57,284 nt of DNA, taken from NCBI GenBank assembly GCA_002923315.1, contig BEHM01000022.1, forward strand, positions 1-57,284. Direction: 5' to 3'. Both the position numbers and the translations under genes were made by a program. The notes under the pieces were generated by a model, which ran no database searches, was not told the origin of the DNA, and saw only the letters and a program-made list of their open reading frames with translations. Of this stretch, positions 1 through 9,092 are shown one piece after another; within the stretch, counting starts at the first letter, position 1, and each line of letters begins with the position of its first letter. Source of the stretch: a bacterium HR10 (GTDB lineage: Bacteria > Acidobacteriota > Blastocatellia > HR10).

Positions 1-249
1 GCGCTCCGAAGCCTGCGGCGCAGCTTTTCGGATCAACCGTCGGACGACCTCCGTCGGTTGCGCGCCACATCGAACCCAATACTGGAAGCGCTCCCAATCT
101 ACGCGAATCTCCGCCGGTTGCGTCAAGGGATTATAGTAGCCGATGGCCTCGACGAAGGCCCCATCGCGCTTGGAGCGCTTCTCCGCCACAACGATACGAT
201 AGAACGGTCGCTTCTTCGACCCCATGCGCGTCAAGCGTATGGCTAACAA
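1..249 (-). CDS. rpsP: 30S ribosomal protein S16, C-terminus beyond window
   Basis: Small-subunit ribosomal protein S16, which binds 16S rRNA during 30S assembly. The translation begins [20 protein letters not shown] and continues with [11 protein letters not shown] and AIGYYNPLT, the standard S16 N-terminal and central blocks. The start is a TTG codon. I chose it because AGGAGG lies 8 nt upstream and the family begins at this point. Eighty-three codons are present and the frame is still open at base 1, so a short C-terminal part is missing. It follows ffh on the same strand with a 94-bp gap, the usual ffh-rpsP order. A TATAAT box sits between them, so it may also have its own promoter. Confidence 0.95.
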   Translation of the reverse strand, partial: MLAIRLTRMGSKKRPFYRIVVAEKRSKRDGAFVEAIGYYNPLTQPAEIRVDWERFQYWVRCGAQPTEVVRRLIRKAAPQASER

Positions 250-275
250 GGCCCCACCTCCTCACGAAGACGTAA

Positions 276-281
276 ATTATA
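276..281 (-). promoter_or_regulatory. -10 box upstream of rpsP
   Basis: A perfect TATAAT on the minus strand ends 26 nt before the rpsP TTG codon, leaving room for a short leader that contains the AGGAGG site. No good TTGACA is found at the usual distance, so this is a candidate only. It would give rpsP transcription independent of ffh. Confidence 0.4.
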
Positions 282-343
282 CCCGGCCCGCGCGAAAAGT
301 CCATCCCCCCACCGGGGATCGGCTCACCATGGGCAAGGCGCTG

Positions 344-1714
344 TCAATGCCTCTTTTTCCGCCGATGCGCCCCGCCCCCCCAGAACTTCCCGAACGGGAG
401 CTTCCCCTCCCGCAGACGTTTCATCATCTGCCGCATCTCCACATACTGTTTCAGAAGAGCGTTCACCTCCTCGACGGTCGTCCCGCTCCCTCGCGCGATG
501 CGTCGGCGGCGGCTCCCGTCAATGAGGCGATAGTTCCGCCGCTCCTCGGGGGTCATCGAGTTGATGATCGCCTCGGCGCGCTTCAACTGCCGCTCGAACT
601 GCGCCATCTGCTCCGGCGTGAGGCGACCCACTCCAACGATCTTCAACATCTCGGCCGGAAGCAATTCGAAGAGCTTCCCCACCGAGCCGAAGCGCTTGGC
701 CAACCGCAGTTGCTCCAGAAAATCCTCCAGCGTGAACTCCTCGCGCCGGAGCTTCTCCTGCCATCGCGCGGCCTCGCGCTCATCCACCTCTGCCTGGACG
801 CGCTCGATCAGGCTGAGGACATCCCCCATGCCGAGGATGCGCGAAGCCATGCGATCGGGATAGAACGGCTCTAAGGCATCAGCCTTCTCCCCCACCCCGA
901 TGAACTTGATCGGCTGGCCGGTCACCGCTTTGATGGACAGCGCCGCTCCCCCGCGCGTATCTCCATCCATCTTGGTCAAGATCACGCCGGAGATGCCAAT
1001 GCGCCGATGGAATTCCTCCGCGCTCCGTACGGCATCCTGTCCGGTCATCGCATCAGCGACGAAGAGCACCTCCACCGGCCTCGTCTCCCGCTTGATCGCT
1101 TCCAGCTCCGCCATCAACTCCTCGTCCACATGCAATCGTCCCGCCGTATCCACGAGCACGGGATCGAATCCGGTCACCTCGGCATGACGGCGCGCGCGCC
1201 GACACAGTTCCACGGGATCATTCACCGAGGGATCCTCGAACACGGGACGGCGAATCTCCCGCGCGATCACAGCCAACTGCTCGCGCGCCGCGGGCCGATA
1301 GACATCCGCCGAGACGAGCAGTGGATTCCGCCCTTGCTCTGCCAGGTATCGCGCCAGTTTCCCTGCCGTCGTCGTCTTCCCCGACCCCTGCAAGCCAACG
1401 AGCAGGATCACGTTCGGGATGCGCGAGGTCAACAGCAACCGCGTGGATGTCCCCCCCAGCATCTCCGTCAGCTCCTCGTAGACGATCTTGATGACTTGCT
1501 GCGCCGGGGAGAGCGACGCCCACACCTCCTGCCCGAGCGCCTTCTCCCGAACCCGCTCGATGAACTGCTTGACGACGCGGAAATGGACATCGGCCTCCAG
1601 CAGCGCCAGCCGAATCTCTCGGAGCGCCGCCTCCACATCGGCTTCGGTCAGTTTCCCATGACCGCGCAGATCGCGGATGACCCGTCGCAGCTTCTCCGAA
1701 AGCGCGTCGAACAT
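344..1714 (-). CDS. ffh: Signal recognition particle GTPase Ffh
   Basis: Protein subunit of the signal recognition particle, which binds signal sequences on ribosomes and 4.5S RNA and delivers complexes to FtsY. The 456-residue length is normal. The N-domain helical bundle covers residues 1 to about 90. The G domain has the P-loop GLQGSGKTTTAGKLA near residue 108, DTAGRL near 190 and TKMDGDTRGGAALS near 247. The M domain occupies about 300-456 and carries the methionine-rich RNA-binding segment and a basic tail. The ATG start agrees with the family start MFDALSEKL. The 4.5S RNA gene is not visible in this window. rpsP lies downstream. Confidence 0.97.
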   Translation of the reverse strand: MFDALSEKLRRVIRDLRGHGKLTEADVEAALREIRLALLEADVHFRVVKQFIERVREKALGQEVWASLSPAQQVIKIVYEELTEMLGGTSTRLLLTSRIPNVILLVGLQGSGKTTTAGKLARYLAEQGRNPLLVSADVYRPAAREQLAVIAREIRRPVFEDPSVNDPVELCRRARRHAEVTGFDPVLVDTAGRLHVDEELMAELEAIKRETRPVEVLFVADAMTGQDAVRSAEEFHRRIGISGVILTKMDGDTRGGAALSIKAVTGQPIKFIGVGEKADALEPFYPDRMASRILGMGDVLSLIERVQAEVDEREAARWQEKLRREEFTLEDFLEQLRLAKRFGSVGKLFELLPAEMLKIVGVGRLTPEQMAQFERQLKRAEAIINSMTPEERRNYRLIDGSRRRRIARGSGTTVEEVNALLKQYVEMRQMMKRLREGKLPFGKFWGGGAHRRKKRH

Positions 1715-1753
1715 GCCTTCTCCCGATCTTCCACCTCAGGCAAAGGGAATTAG

Positions 1754-1780
1754 GCTATAGAAGTCCCTCCCCCCTGTCAA
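1754..1780 (-). promoter_or_regulatory. Candidate sigma70-type promoter for ffh
   Basis: On the minus strand a perfect TTGACA (1775-1780) is followed by TATAGC (1754-1759). The spacer is 15 nt, shorter than ideal; a 17-nt spacing would give TAGCCT. It lies about 40 nt upstream of the ffh ATG, with no other gene between. Confidence 0.4.
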
Positions 1781-1851
1781 GGGACAGAGAATACCCCCCC
1801 TTTGCGCCAGAGAAGCCGCGCTTCGAGAACCCTCGCACTCCCGCTGAAGGG

Positions 1852-2232
1852 CTACTTGGCCTTCTCAACCGAGAGGATGGTGAGGACCTTCTCGCCCTCC
1901 TTCTCCGTGACCGTCCCTGTGATCACCACCCGTTCGGCGACGAAGGGGATCAACTTCTCGTTCTTGTTGGCCGTCCAGGACTCCCCGGCCAGCCGATACA
2001 AAGCCCCCGTCTTCTCATCCACGATCCCAAGCGGAGCTCCGGTCTTCGCGCAATTGATGGCGCACGTCCGATGGGCTGCCCCCTTATTCTTGGCATCCTT
2101 CCTGTAGCAGTTCCAATCCACAATCTCGCCCACGACGGTGACCTCTTGAGCGAGCCCCAAAGTTGCCCGTTCCATTCCCATGAGGCCCAGAGCGAGGCCC
2201 AACACGATCGCTATCCAAACGTGCTGTCTCAT
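1852..2232 (-). CDS. Small secreted protein, unknown function
   Basis: I do not recognise a named family. The 126-residue product starts with a clear signal peptide (MRQHVWIAIVLGLALGLMG, cleavage probably near residue 29). The mature part is about 95 residues and reads like a small beta-rich domain. It has three cysteines, in the context DWNCYRK and then RTCAINCAKTGAPLG, followed by an alternating beta-like C-terminal half ending TILSVEKAK. The cysteines could bind a metal or form disulphides; this is inference. A strong AAGGAGG site lies 6 nt before the ATG. It is transcribed alone, divergently from the phosphoribosyltransferase gene. Confidence 0.75.
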   Translation of the reverse strand: MRQHVWIAIVLGLALGLMGMERATLGLAQEVTVVGEIVDWNCYRKDAKNKGAAHRTCAINCAKTGAPLGIVDEKTGALYRLAGESWTANKNEKLIPFVAERVVITGTVTEKEGEKVLTILSVEKAK

Positions 2233-2406
2233 CGCATTCCTCCTTCATCAGAAAAATATCGAGATGAAGCCCTCGCGGGATGTCCAGGCCCATCTCCTCC
2301 TCACCTTGCTCACATTGCAAGAGCATAGCACACAGGTGGACACTGGACCAGGGCTCTCTCGCTCTTCCCCAGGGGCGTGATAGAATTCCCCGCGGCGGAG
2401 CGGACG

Positions 2407-3090
2407 ATGCGGTCTTGGTCATTCGGGATTCGCTTCCGAGATCGCGCGGAAGCCGGGCGTCGGCTCGCTGCGCGATTGCGCGCTTATCAAGGGCTCGATG
2501 CCCTCGTCTTGGGGATCGCTCGGGGTGGGGTCGTCGTGGGCGCGCCCATCGCTGAAGCGCTCGAGGCCGAGCTGGAGGTCATCGCCCCGCGCAAACTGCC
2601 CATCCCCTTCAATCCGGAAGCGGGCTTCGGTGCGATCGCCGAGGATGGAACGACCTATCTCAATGCGGCTCTCGTCCGCGCCCTCGGATTGACGGAAGAT
2701 GAGATTCGGCAGATCGCCGCCGAAGTGCTCGCGGAAGTGCGCCGCCGGATCGAGCGATACCGAGGCGACCGCCCACCGCCAGTGGTGAACGACCGCACGG
2801 TGATCCTCGTGGATGACGGCCTGGCTACAGGGTACACCATGCTGGCCGCGATTCAGAGTGTGAAGAAAGGCGCGCCGGCGCGACTGGTCGTCGCCGTCCC
2901 CGTCAGCCCCGCCTCCACGCTTCGACGGATCGAACCGCACGTAGATGAGCTGCACTGCCTCGTCGCGCCGGAGACCGACGTCTTCGCCGTCGCCGATTTT
3001 TACGAAGACTTTCGCGATGTCCGAGACGAGGACGTGACCGCGCTGCTGGAACGCGCACGTCGAAAGCGTCAGCAGAGGAGTGAGTCATAA
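2407..3090 (+). CDS. Phosphoribosyltransferase family protein
   Basis: Type I phosphoribosyltransferase fold. The PRPP-binding loop VILVDDGLATGYTM lies near residues 130-143. An N-terminal GIARGGVVVGAPIAEAL block resembles the stand-alone phosphoribosyltransferases often called predicted phosphoribosyltransferase. The substrate base cannot be told from sequence. I take the ATG at 2407 (MRSWSFGIRF), with GGAG 6-9 nt upstream. An in-frame GTG at 2377 would add ten residues, but a TAGAAT -10-like box (2381-2386) falls within that extension. Its last 22 bp overlap the end of the convergent glycosyltransferase gene. About 227 residues, a usual length. Confidence 0.85.
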   Translation: MRSWSFGIRFRDRAEAGRRLAARLRAYQGLDALVLGIARGGVVVGAPIAEALEAELEVIAPRKLPIPFNPEAGFGAIAEDGTTYLNAALVRALGLTEDEIRQIAAEVLAEVRRRIERYRGDRPPPVVNDRTVILVDDGLATGYTMLAAIQSVKKGAPARLVVAVPVSPASTLRRIEPHVDELHCLVAPETDVFAVADFYEDFRDVRDEDVTALLERARRKRQQRSES

Positions 3091-4238
3091 AGCTCCTCGA
3101 TGCGACGAATCTGCGCGCGCACATCGAAGGCGCCCTCCACCCAAGCGCGCGCTGAGCGTCCCATCTGCGTCGAGCGTTGCCGATCCCGCAGGAGCGCGAG
3201 GATCGCCTCAGCCAAACGCTCGGCATCCCCCGGCGGGACGAGGAGCCCCGTCTCCCCCTCGCGCACGATCTCTTCCGTCGCTCCACCGCGCGTCGCGATG
3301 ACCGGCACGCCGCAGGCCATGGCCTCAATGAGGACGCGCCCGAACGGCTCCGGATCGAGCGAGCAATGGACGACAATATTGAGCTCCCGCAGGATCGCGG
3401 CGATGTCCGCGCGGAAACCGGTGAAGCGAACGCGCCAGGCGAGACCGCGTCGAACAGCCTCCTGCTCCAGTCTCCGTCGAAATCCTTGATGTCCCGTCGT
3501 GTCGTAAATCTCATCGCCGACAACGAGGAATTCCACATCAGGGAGGACGCGACTGACGCGCTCGGCCGCCTGGAGAAAGACCTCGTGCCCCTTCCACGGG
3601 GCCAACGCGCCGATCATGCCCACGCGCCGCGGTCCACCGGCCCGTTGGGAAGGGGATGGAGAGAAGTGCCGAAGATCAACGCCATTGGGGATGACGAGGA
3701 CGTTCTCCCAATTGGCGAATTCCCGAGCGACTGCGCGAGAGGGGACGAGCAGAAGGTCGGGGATGCGCCGACCGAGCGCCTGAAAGCCCCACCAGAACTT
3801 CCGATGGCGAAGGAAGTCGTGCACGTGCCAGATGATCCGCGCGCGAACGAACGGTGCGAGTCCAGCGCTGAACGCCTGCGCCTTGATCCCATGCGCGTGG
3901 ACCAGCTCAATCGGCGTCTCATTCACGAAGCGCGCCAGCGCCCGGATGGTCCTCGCAACATGAGGCAGAGAGCGGAGGGCGCTCGCATACTCCCGCCATG
4001 AACTGTAACGCCCCAGCCGATGCCCCCGTCCCCAATATCCCACGACGAGCGTGGAGATGCCCGCGGCATGTAGCGCTTCCGCGAGCCGCCCAAGGCGCGG
4101 GACGAGGACATGAACGTGAAACCGCTCGCGATTGAGCCCGCGCGCCAGATCCAGCACCACGCGCTCGGCCCCCCCGAGCTCCGCCCCTGTGCTGATGTGC
4201 AGGATCTGGTGCACGCGCCCAGACATCCTGTCCCTCAC
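3069..4238 (-). CDS. GT4-type glycosyltransferase
   Basis: Retaining GT-B glycosyltransferase of the group 1 (GT4) type, expected to add a sugar to a lipid-linked glycan at the cytoplasmic face of the membrane. The N-terminal domain starts ILHISTGAELGGAERVVLDL, the typical glycine-rich acceptor-side strand. The C-terminal domain has the EX7E signature in EPFGRVLIEAMACGVPVIAT and the closing GETGLLVPPGD loop. 389 residues. It is the last gene of the polysaccharide operon. Its start overlaps the stop of the gene before it by 4 nt, and its end overlaps the convergent phosphoribosyltransferase gene. The sugar and linkage are not predictable. Confidence 0.92.
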   Translation of the reverse strand: MRDRMSGRVHQILHISTGAELGGAERVVLDLARGLNRERFHVHVLVPRLGRLAEALHAAGISTLVVGYWGRGHRLGRYSSWREYASALRSLPHVARTIRALARFVNETPIELVHAHGIKAQAFSAGLAPFVRARIIWHVHDFLRHRKFWWGFQALGRRIPDLLLVPSRAVAREFANWENVLVIPNGVDLRHFSPSPSQRAGGPRRVGMIGALAPWKGHEVFLQAAERVSRVLPDVEFLVVGDEIYDTTGHQGFRRRLEQEAVRRGLAWRVRFTGFRADIAAILRELNIVVHCSLDPEPFGRVLIEAMACGVPVIATRGGATEEIVREGETGLLVPPGDAERLAEAILALLRDRQRSTQMGRSARAWVEGAFDVRAQIRRIEELYDSLLC

Positions 4239-5359
4239 CCCGAGCTCGAGGATGCGACAACGCGATAGACGGCGAGCACGCGACGCGCGGTCTCCTCCCA
4301 GGTGAACGCGCGAGCGCGCTCGCGCGCTCGCGTCACCAAGGTCTCCCTCAGCATCTCGTCGTCGAGCACGCGCGCGGCCGCTGTGGCGAAGGCCTCAGCC
4401 TCATTCTCGGACACGAGGATTCCCGCATCGCCGAGGACTTCCGGCACAGCTCCCGCGGCGAGCGCCACAACGGGCGTTCCCATCCACATCGCTTCGAGCA
4501 CCGGCAGGCCGAAGCCCTCATACGTCGAAGGGAAGAGCAAGAGCGCCGCTTCCCGATACATCGAGGCCAGCTGCTCCCAGGAGAGATCGGCCCGCTGTCG
4601 GACATATCGCGCGACCCCCCACCGATGAATCGCTCTCCAGTGAGCGCGCGTGAATCGCCCTCCGACTTGCACGAAATAGAGATCCTCGCCCGTCAGCTCC
4701 CGAAGCCGGGAGAAGGCGCGCAGCGCGGTCCAGATGTTCTTCCGCTCGTCGCAGCTCCCCACGTGAAGGATGAATCGCGCTCCCGGCGGGAGATCGAGCT
4801 GACGAACCGCGCGCCCGGCGGCTTCTTCTCCCCAGGACGGAGCGCCGATATGATCCCCCCCCAAGGGAACGACCGTGATGCGTTCCTCGGGGTAGCCCAA
4901 TCCGTGCATCACCTCGCGTTTGGTGAATTCGGAATCGGCGATCACGTGCGCCGCTTCTCGAAGCGAGGCCAGGACCCACCGCAGGACGGCGTTACGAAGA
5001 CGGACGCGCGCCCCCGTCCCACCGGCGCTCACGAGGCGATACGGATAGAGATCGTGCACGGTGATGATCGCGCGTCGCGGATCGAGCCATCGCAGCACAT
5101 GCGCGTAGGAGTGATCGAGGATGTGATGGAGCGCCACTGGCTTCCCGCGAGGCGCGCGCGCGACATGACGCGGCAACAGCACATATCGCGCGGCGAATCG
5201 CAGCGGACGCATCCGCCCCCACCTAGGCATCGGCAGGCGCACGACCTCGAACGCCCAATCCGGGGCGAGCCGCGGCAGCCATCGCTCGAGTTGATGCGCG
5301 TACAGTTCCATGCTCTTCCACCCCTCCAGCTCCAGATCGGGAACGAGGACGACGCGCAT
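4235..5359 (-). CDS. GT4-type glycosyltransferase
   Basis: Group 1 glycosyltransferase of 374 residues. The C-terminal nucleotide-sugar domain has HVGSCDERKNIWTALRAF near residue 196, and then TYEGFGLPVLEAMWMGTPVV with the two EX7E glutamates. The closing GAVPEVLGDAGILV motif is of the kind seen in mannosyltransferase-like enzymes. The N-terminal MRVVLVPDLELEGWKSMELY is a typical Rossmann start. It overlaps its upstream neighbour by 1 nt and its downstream neighbour by 4 nt, so the genes are probably translationally coupled. Confidence 0.92.
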   Translation of the reverse strand: MRVVLVPDLELEGWKSMELYAHQLERWLPRLAPDWAFEVVRLPMPRWGRMRPLRFAARYVLLPRHVARAPRGKPVALHHILDHSYAHVLRWLDPRRAIITVHDLYPYRLVSAGGTGARVRLRNAVLRWVLASLREAAHVIADSEFTKREVMHGLGYPEERITVVPLGGDHIGAPSWGEEAAGRAVRQLDLPPGARFILHVGSCDERKNIWTALRAFSRLRELTGEDLYFVQVGGRFTRAHWRAIHRWGVARYVRQRADLSWEQLASMYREAALLLFPSTYEGFGLPVLEAMWMGTPVVALAAGAVPEVLGDAGILVSENEAEAFATAAARVLDDEMLRETLVTRARERARAFTWEETARRVLAVYRVVASSSSG

Positions 5360-6522
5360 CAGGCCTCGCCGAGCAGACGATCGAGAATCGGACGCACGCG
5401 CGCGACCAGCACGTCATACTCGAAGTGCTGACGCGCCAGAGCGACGTTCTCCCGTCCCAATTCCAGCACGCGCGGGTTTTGGACGAGCCAGCGGAGGCGT
5501 TCGGCCAGAGCGGCCGCGTACGGCTCTCTCCCCTCGTACGGGATCAGCATCCCCTCGGGCAGAATACGCGCGGCCTCGCCCACGCGACTCGCCAGCACGA
5601 ATCGCCCGCAGGCGAGATAGAGCGGGAGCTTCCCCGTCGTGCGCACTTCGCCGACGAGGTCATTCGTCTGCGTGGACAGGCAGACGTCCATGAGGCTGAT
5701 GTACTCCGGCAATCGGTCGAATGGCACGCGCCCCACAAAGTGCACGCGATCATGCACCCCTCGCGCGCGCGCCTGTTCCTTCAATCGGGGGAGTCCCGAT
5801 CCGTCGCCGACGATCACCCCCACAATGGGAAGGTCCGCCACTCGCGCCAGCGCCTCGATGAGCTCCCAACCGTAGCAGAAGCCGAGCGTTCGACTCCAGC
5901 GCAACGAGCCGACGACACCGACGACGAACTGCCCCTCCACGCCCAGGCGCCGCCGCAGCGCCGTGGCATCGCGCGGGCGGAATACGCGCGTGTCCACACC
6001 GTCCGGGACGACCGCGACGCGCGTGATGCCTCGCTGCTGAAGCCACTCCCGGTGTCCGCTCCCTCGCACGATGAGCAGATCCGCGTGTCGAAGCGAGAGC
6101 CTCTCAAGAAGCTCCGTCAACCACCGACCCACCCATCCGCGTCCGAGGGCGCGCGCGAGCGCGGAGATGACATCGCCCGTATCAATGACCACGCGCGCGC
6201 CGCTGAGCGCCTTATACGCGAGAGCGGCCAGGACTCCCGAGGCCGCCATGTCCACGACGTAAACGAGCTGCGGCCGCCCTCGGAGCAATGCCCACACGAA
6301 GCGAAGCGCCGCCCGAACCTTCCGCCGGCCGCGATAGAGGAGATGCACGCGATACTCCGCCGCGAGCCGCGCGGCGAATTGACGCGCCCGCTCGGCAGCC
6401 GCCCCATCCGCGTCTCCGTTCACGAGAAAGGTGAGCGCCGTTCCCGCGCGCTCGCGTGCGGAACGGGTTTTCCTGAGCCCCCGAGCGCGCGTGTGGGTGA
6501 GAACCGACGACATGGTCCGCAC
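5359..6522 (-). CDS. Divergent group 1 glycosyltransferase
   Basis: GT-B glycosyltransferase of 387 residues in the polysaccharide operon. The N-terminal domain has TFLVNGDADGAAAERARQFA near residue 30 and an IVRGSGHREWL segment. The C-terminal half has VGVVGSLRWSRTLG and VIVGDGSGLPRLKEQA, typical of the donor-binding domain. The usual catalytic-region pattern KxxEYxAxG is here GKLPLYLACGRFVLAS, with leucine at the glutamate position, so donor use may differ from its neighbours. The ATG lies 3 bp after the stop of the upstream gene. A later ATG (residue 5) is an alternative. Confidence 0.88.
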   Translation of the reverse strand: MRTMSSVLTHTRARGLRKTRSARERAGTALTFLVNGDADGAAAERARQFAARLAAEYRVHLLYRGRRKVRAALRFVWALLRGRPQLVYVVDMAASGVLAALAYKALSGARVVIDTGDVISALARALGRGWVGRWLTELLERLSLRHADLLIVRGSGHREWLQQRGITRVAVVPDGVDTRVFRPRDATALRRRLGVEGQFVVGVVGSLRWSRTLGFCYGWELIEALARVADLPIVGVIVGDGSGLPRLKEQARARGVHDRVHFVGRVPFDRLPEYISLMDVCLSTQTNDLVGEVRTTGKLPLYLACGRFVLASRVGEAARILPEGMLIPYEGREPYAAALAERLRWLVQNPRVLELGRENVALARQHFEYDVLVARVRPILDRLLGEA

Positions 6523-6525
6523 CTC

Positions 6526-7632
6526 CTATGTCCTCATCGCCCACTCATACACGCGCAGCGTCTCGCGCGCCGCGCGATCCCAAGAGAAGGCTTCAACGCG
6601 CGCGCGCGCGCGTTGGCCTATGGCCTCGCGCCACGCGACGTCTTCCTGGAGCCAACGGGCGCAATCGGCGAGCGCGCGCACATCGCGCGGATCATCCACG
6701 AGCAGGCCATCCTCCGGATGCGTGATGACCTCCGCCGCGCCGGCCGCGCGCGTCGTGATCACTGGAAGCCCGGAGGCCATCGCCTCCCAGATGACCATCC
6801 CATGCGCGTCGTAGACGGTGGGGAACAAGAGCGCATCGCTCGCCGCATAATAGTCCTCGATCCGATCGGTGGGGGGGAGGAATCGGACGCGCTCGCCGAG
6901 GCCGAGACGTCGCGCCAGGTCCCAGTACGGGCGCGCCGATGAGCCGGAGATCAGAAGGAGCTGCGCATCGGGCAGAAGCGCGAGCGCGCGCAGCGCCTCG
7001 GCCGCTCCCTTCCGAAGGGCGCCCACATAGAGGAGCAGGAAATCCCGCTCCGCATATCCCAGAGCGCGTCGCACGACCACGCGGGATTGAAGCCGTCGCG
7101 CCGGATGAAAGCGCGCGAGATCCACGCCCGGACGGACCACCACGACGCGCGCCTTCCGACCATAGTACCGCGCCAGTTCCGCGCGCACCTTCTCGGAGAC
7201 GGCGATGATCCAGCGCGCGCGCGCCGGTTGATAAAGGGCGCGCTCCCACCGACCCACGAAGAGGCGGAAGAGCCGATCTCGCCCCCTGAGACGACCGTCC
7301 CGCGCTCGAAGGGCCTCGAACCACGCCCACTGGCAGATGTGCGCCGTCGCGACATCGAGCGAGAATGCACAGAGCCCCTGCCCATGCACGATATCGAACG
7401 CCTCGCGCACGCGCCACCAGCTCCCGAAGGGGAAGGTGAGAATCGTCGTCATCGCCGTCGCGCGCAGAGCGGGAACAGGATGGAATCGAATGCGCCCGTT
7501 GCCCGTCTCGGCGATCCGATGAGCGAAGACGTGCACCTCATGTTCCCGACTGAAGCGCTCGGCCAATTCGATGACATACCGGCCATGCCCCACGCGACGA
7601 TCATAATCGTGGACCAGAAACGCGATCTTCAT
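6526..7632 (-). CDS. GT4-type glycosyltransferase
   Basis: Group 1 glycosyltransferase. I place the start at the ATG at 7632 (MKIAFLVHDYDRRVGHGRYV). Family members begin there and it makes an exact ATGA overlap with the stop of the O-antigen ligase gene. A longer in-frame extension to 7740 would lie wholly inside that gene and is rejected. The product is 368 residues. VYDAHGMVIWEAMASGLPVIT is the donor-binding block, with aspartate at the first EX7E position and glutamate at the second, and IWEAMASG is well conserved. LLYVGALRKGAAEALRAL marks the C-terminal Rossmann domain. It has a 22-bp CG-repeat palindrome near its 3' end. Confidence 0.9.
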   Translation of the reverse strand: MKIAFLVHDYDRRVGHGRYVIELAERFSREHEVHVFAHRIAETGNGRIRFHPVPALRATAMTTILTFPFGSWWRVREAFDIVHGQGLCAFSLDVATAHICQWAWFEALRARDGRLRGRDRLFRLFVGRWERALYQPARARWIIAVSEKVRAELARYYGRKARVVVVRPGVDLARFHPARRLQSRVVVRRALGYAERDFLLLYVGALRKGAAEALRALALLPDAQLLLISGSSARPYWDLARRLGLGERVRFLPPTDRIEDYYAASDALLFPTVYDAHGMVIWEAMASGLPVITTRAAGAAEVITHPEDGLLVDDPRDVRALADCARWLQEDVAWREAIGQRARARVEAFSWDRAARETLRVYEWAMRT

Positions 7633-9050
7633 CGCCGTCGCGCGCGGCGAGGGGACCCCGCGCGCCCCTCGGCTGCGGAGAACGCCCGACTCCGATCGCC
7701 GCGCTCGATCGGGACCAGGACTTCGCTCCACGCGCGCCACCAGGCCCGCTGCCGCCGCTCCTCGAGATCAGAGAGCTTCAACACCGCGCCGAGGAAGAAC
7801 CACCAGAGCATCCCGTGGGGGATGCTGAGCAGCGGCGATCCCACGAGCGTCCCGATCCCCATCATGAACGCGCCGCTCACAATGGCGAGCGCGATCTCCT
7901 CCTCGGGCGTCCCCTTCAATCGGCGCGCGGCGCGCCACGCGCTGCGCAGCGCCGTCCCCAGAAGGAGGACGAGCACCACCAGCCCCAGCACGCCCATCTC
8001 GATCATGATGCGCCCGAAGTCCCCATCGGCGAAGATGGGATGAAATGTCGGATACCACTGCCCCATGAAGAATGGCACACCATGGCCGGTTCGTCCCAGA
8101 CCATGTCCCCACGGCGCGTCCCGTATCGCTTGAACCCCCGCGAGGAATGGATTCGACACGCGCCCGAGGATCAGGCCGAGATCGGCCAAACTGGCGAAGC
8201 GCTCAGCCGCCCGCCCTTCGGTCAAATCAATCCCCAACCGCACGCCAATGGAGATGAGCGCCGCCGCGACCAGATAGACGCGAATCGTCCGCCGATGCCA
8301 CCACAACAGGACCACCCCGATGAGGATCATGACCAGAGCCGCCCGCGTCCCCGTCAGGATCAAGCTCGTCATCATCGGCACAATCCCCACGCGCAACAGG
8401 ATTCGCCACGCCGGCGAGATCTCGCGACTCATCGAGAGGATGAGCGCGAGCGCGGACGCGTAGGCCATCATCGAACCGAAGGCGCCGGCCGAGACGAACG
8501 TCGAGAAGATGCGGAATTCCACCTCGCCCGTCGGCGTGACATAGGTCGCGAACCGATGGCGCTCGGCCGCCAGCTCATCATCGGGGATGACGCTCTCCAC
8601 ACCGGCCAGGTACTGATAGATCCCGTATCCCCCGGCGAGCACCGCCAGCGCGATCACCACCAGCAGATATGCGCGCACGTGCGCGCCGGAGCGCGTGATG
8701 TCATATCCGAGCAGATACGCCACCGTGAAGAAGCACCATCCGCGAAATGCCGAGAGCCCGATCCACACTGGGATCCCTGGAAAGAGCGCATACACGGCGC
8801 ACAGCGCATAGAAGACGAGCAGCATCTTCGTCACCGGGGTCTCGGGCAAGAGGGCGCGCCCCAGGTGCGCGCGTCCCGTCATCCAGAAAAAGAGCGCGAG
8901 CGCGAAGAGAATGTCGAAGAGGAAGTAGCTCACGGGCGAGGGATACCGATCCTTGATCGGCGCGATGAGGAATCCGATCAGGATCGCCCCGACGAGCGAG
9001 AGGTGCACGAGCTTCTCGCGCCGCCACAGAATAGCCAGGTCGCGCCACAT
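7629..9050 (-). CDS. O-antigen ligase / Wzy-type polymerase-like membrane protein
   Basis: Polytopic membrane protein of 473 residues. About 10-12 hydrophobic segments are visible, for example LSLVGAILIGFLIAP, FLFDILFALALFFW and VLGLVVLVLLLG. A large periplasmic loop lies in the second half (about residues 290-340) and includes GHGLGRTGHGVPFFMG. This is the layout of O-antigen ligases and polymerases, which join glycan chains to lipid A or to each other on the periplasmic side. Ligase and polymerase cannot be separated by sequence alone. It is embedded in a glycosyltransferase operon. GGAGCG precedes the ATG. The gene ends in an ATGA overlap with the next glycosyltransferase. Confidence 0.85.
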   Translation of the reverse strand: MWRDLAILWRREKLVHLSLVGAILIGFLIAPIKDRYPSPVSYFLFDILFALALFFWMTGRAHLGRALLPETPVTKMLLVFYALCAVYALFPGIPVWIGLSAFRGWCFFTVAYLLGYDITRSGAHVRAYLLVVIALAVLAGGYGIYQYLAGVESVIPDDELAAERHRFATYVTPTGEVEFRIFSTFVSAGAFGSMMAYASALALILSMSREISPAWRILLRVGIVPMMTSLILTGTRAALVMILIGVVLLWWHRRTIRVYLVAAALISIGVRLGIDLTEGRAAERFASLADLGLILGRVSNPFLAGVQAIRDAPWGHGLGRTGHGVPFFMGQWYPTFHPIFADGDFGRIMIEMGVLGLVVLVLLLGTALRSAWRAARRLKGTPEEEIALAIVSGAFMMGIGTLVGSPLLSIPHGMLWWFFLGAVLKLSDLEERRQRAWWRAWSEVLVPIERGDRSRAFSAAEGRAGSPRRARRR

Positions 9051-9070
9051 ATTGCGCTCCGCCTTTCGAT

Positions 9071-9092
9071 GAGGGGAGCCCAGGCTCCCCTC
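9071..9092. repeat. Strong hairpin between two operon genes
   Basis: GAGGGGAGCC and GGCTCCCCTC form a perfect 10-bp inverted repeat with only CA between them (a 9-bp stem with a 4-nt loop in RNA). It lies 20 bp upstream of the O-antigen ligase ATG and downstream of the preceding glycosyltransferase. A second weaker stem, GAGAAG/CTTCTC, lies at 9103-9122. No T-run follows on either strand, so it is not a standard terminator. It may set the expression ratio of the two parts of the operon. Confidence 0.6.
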
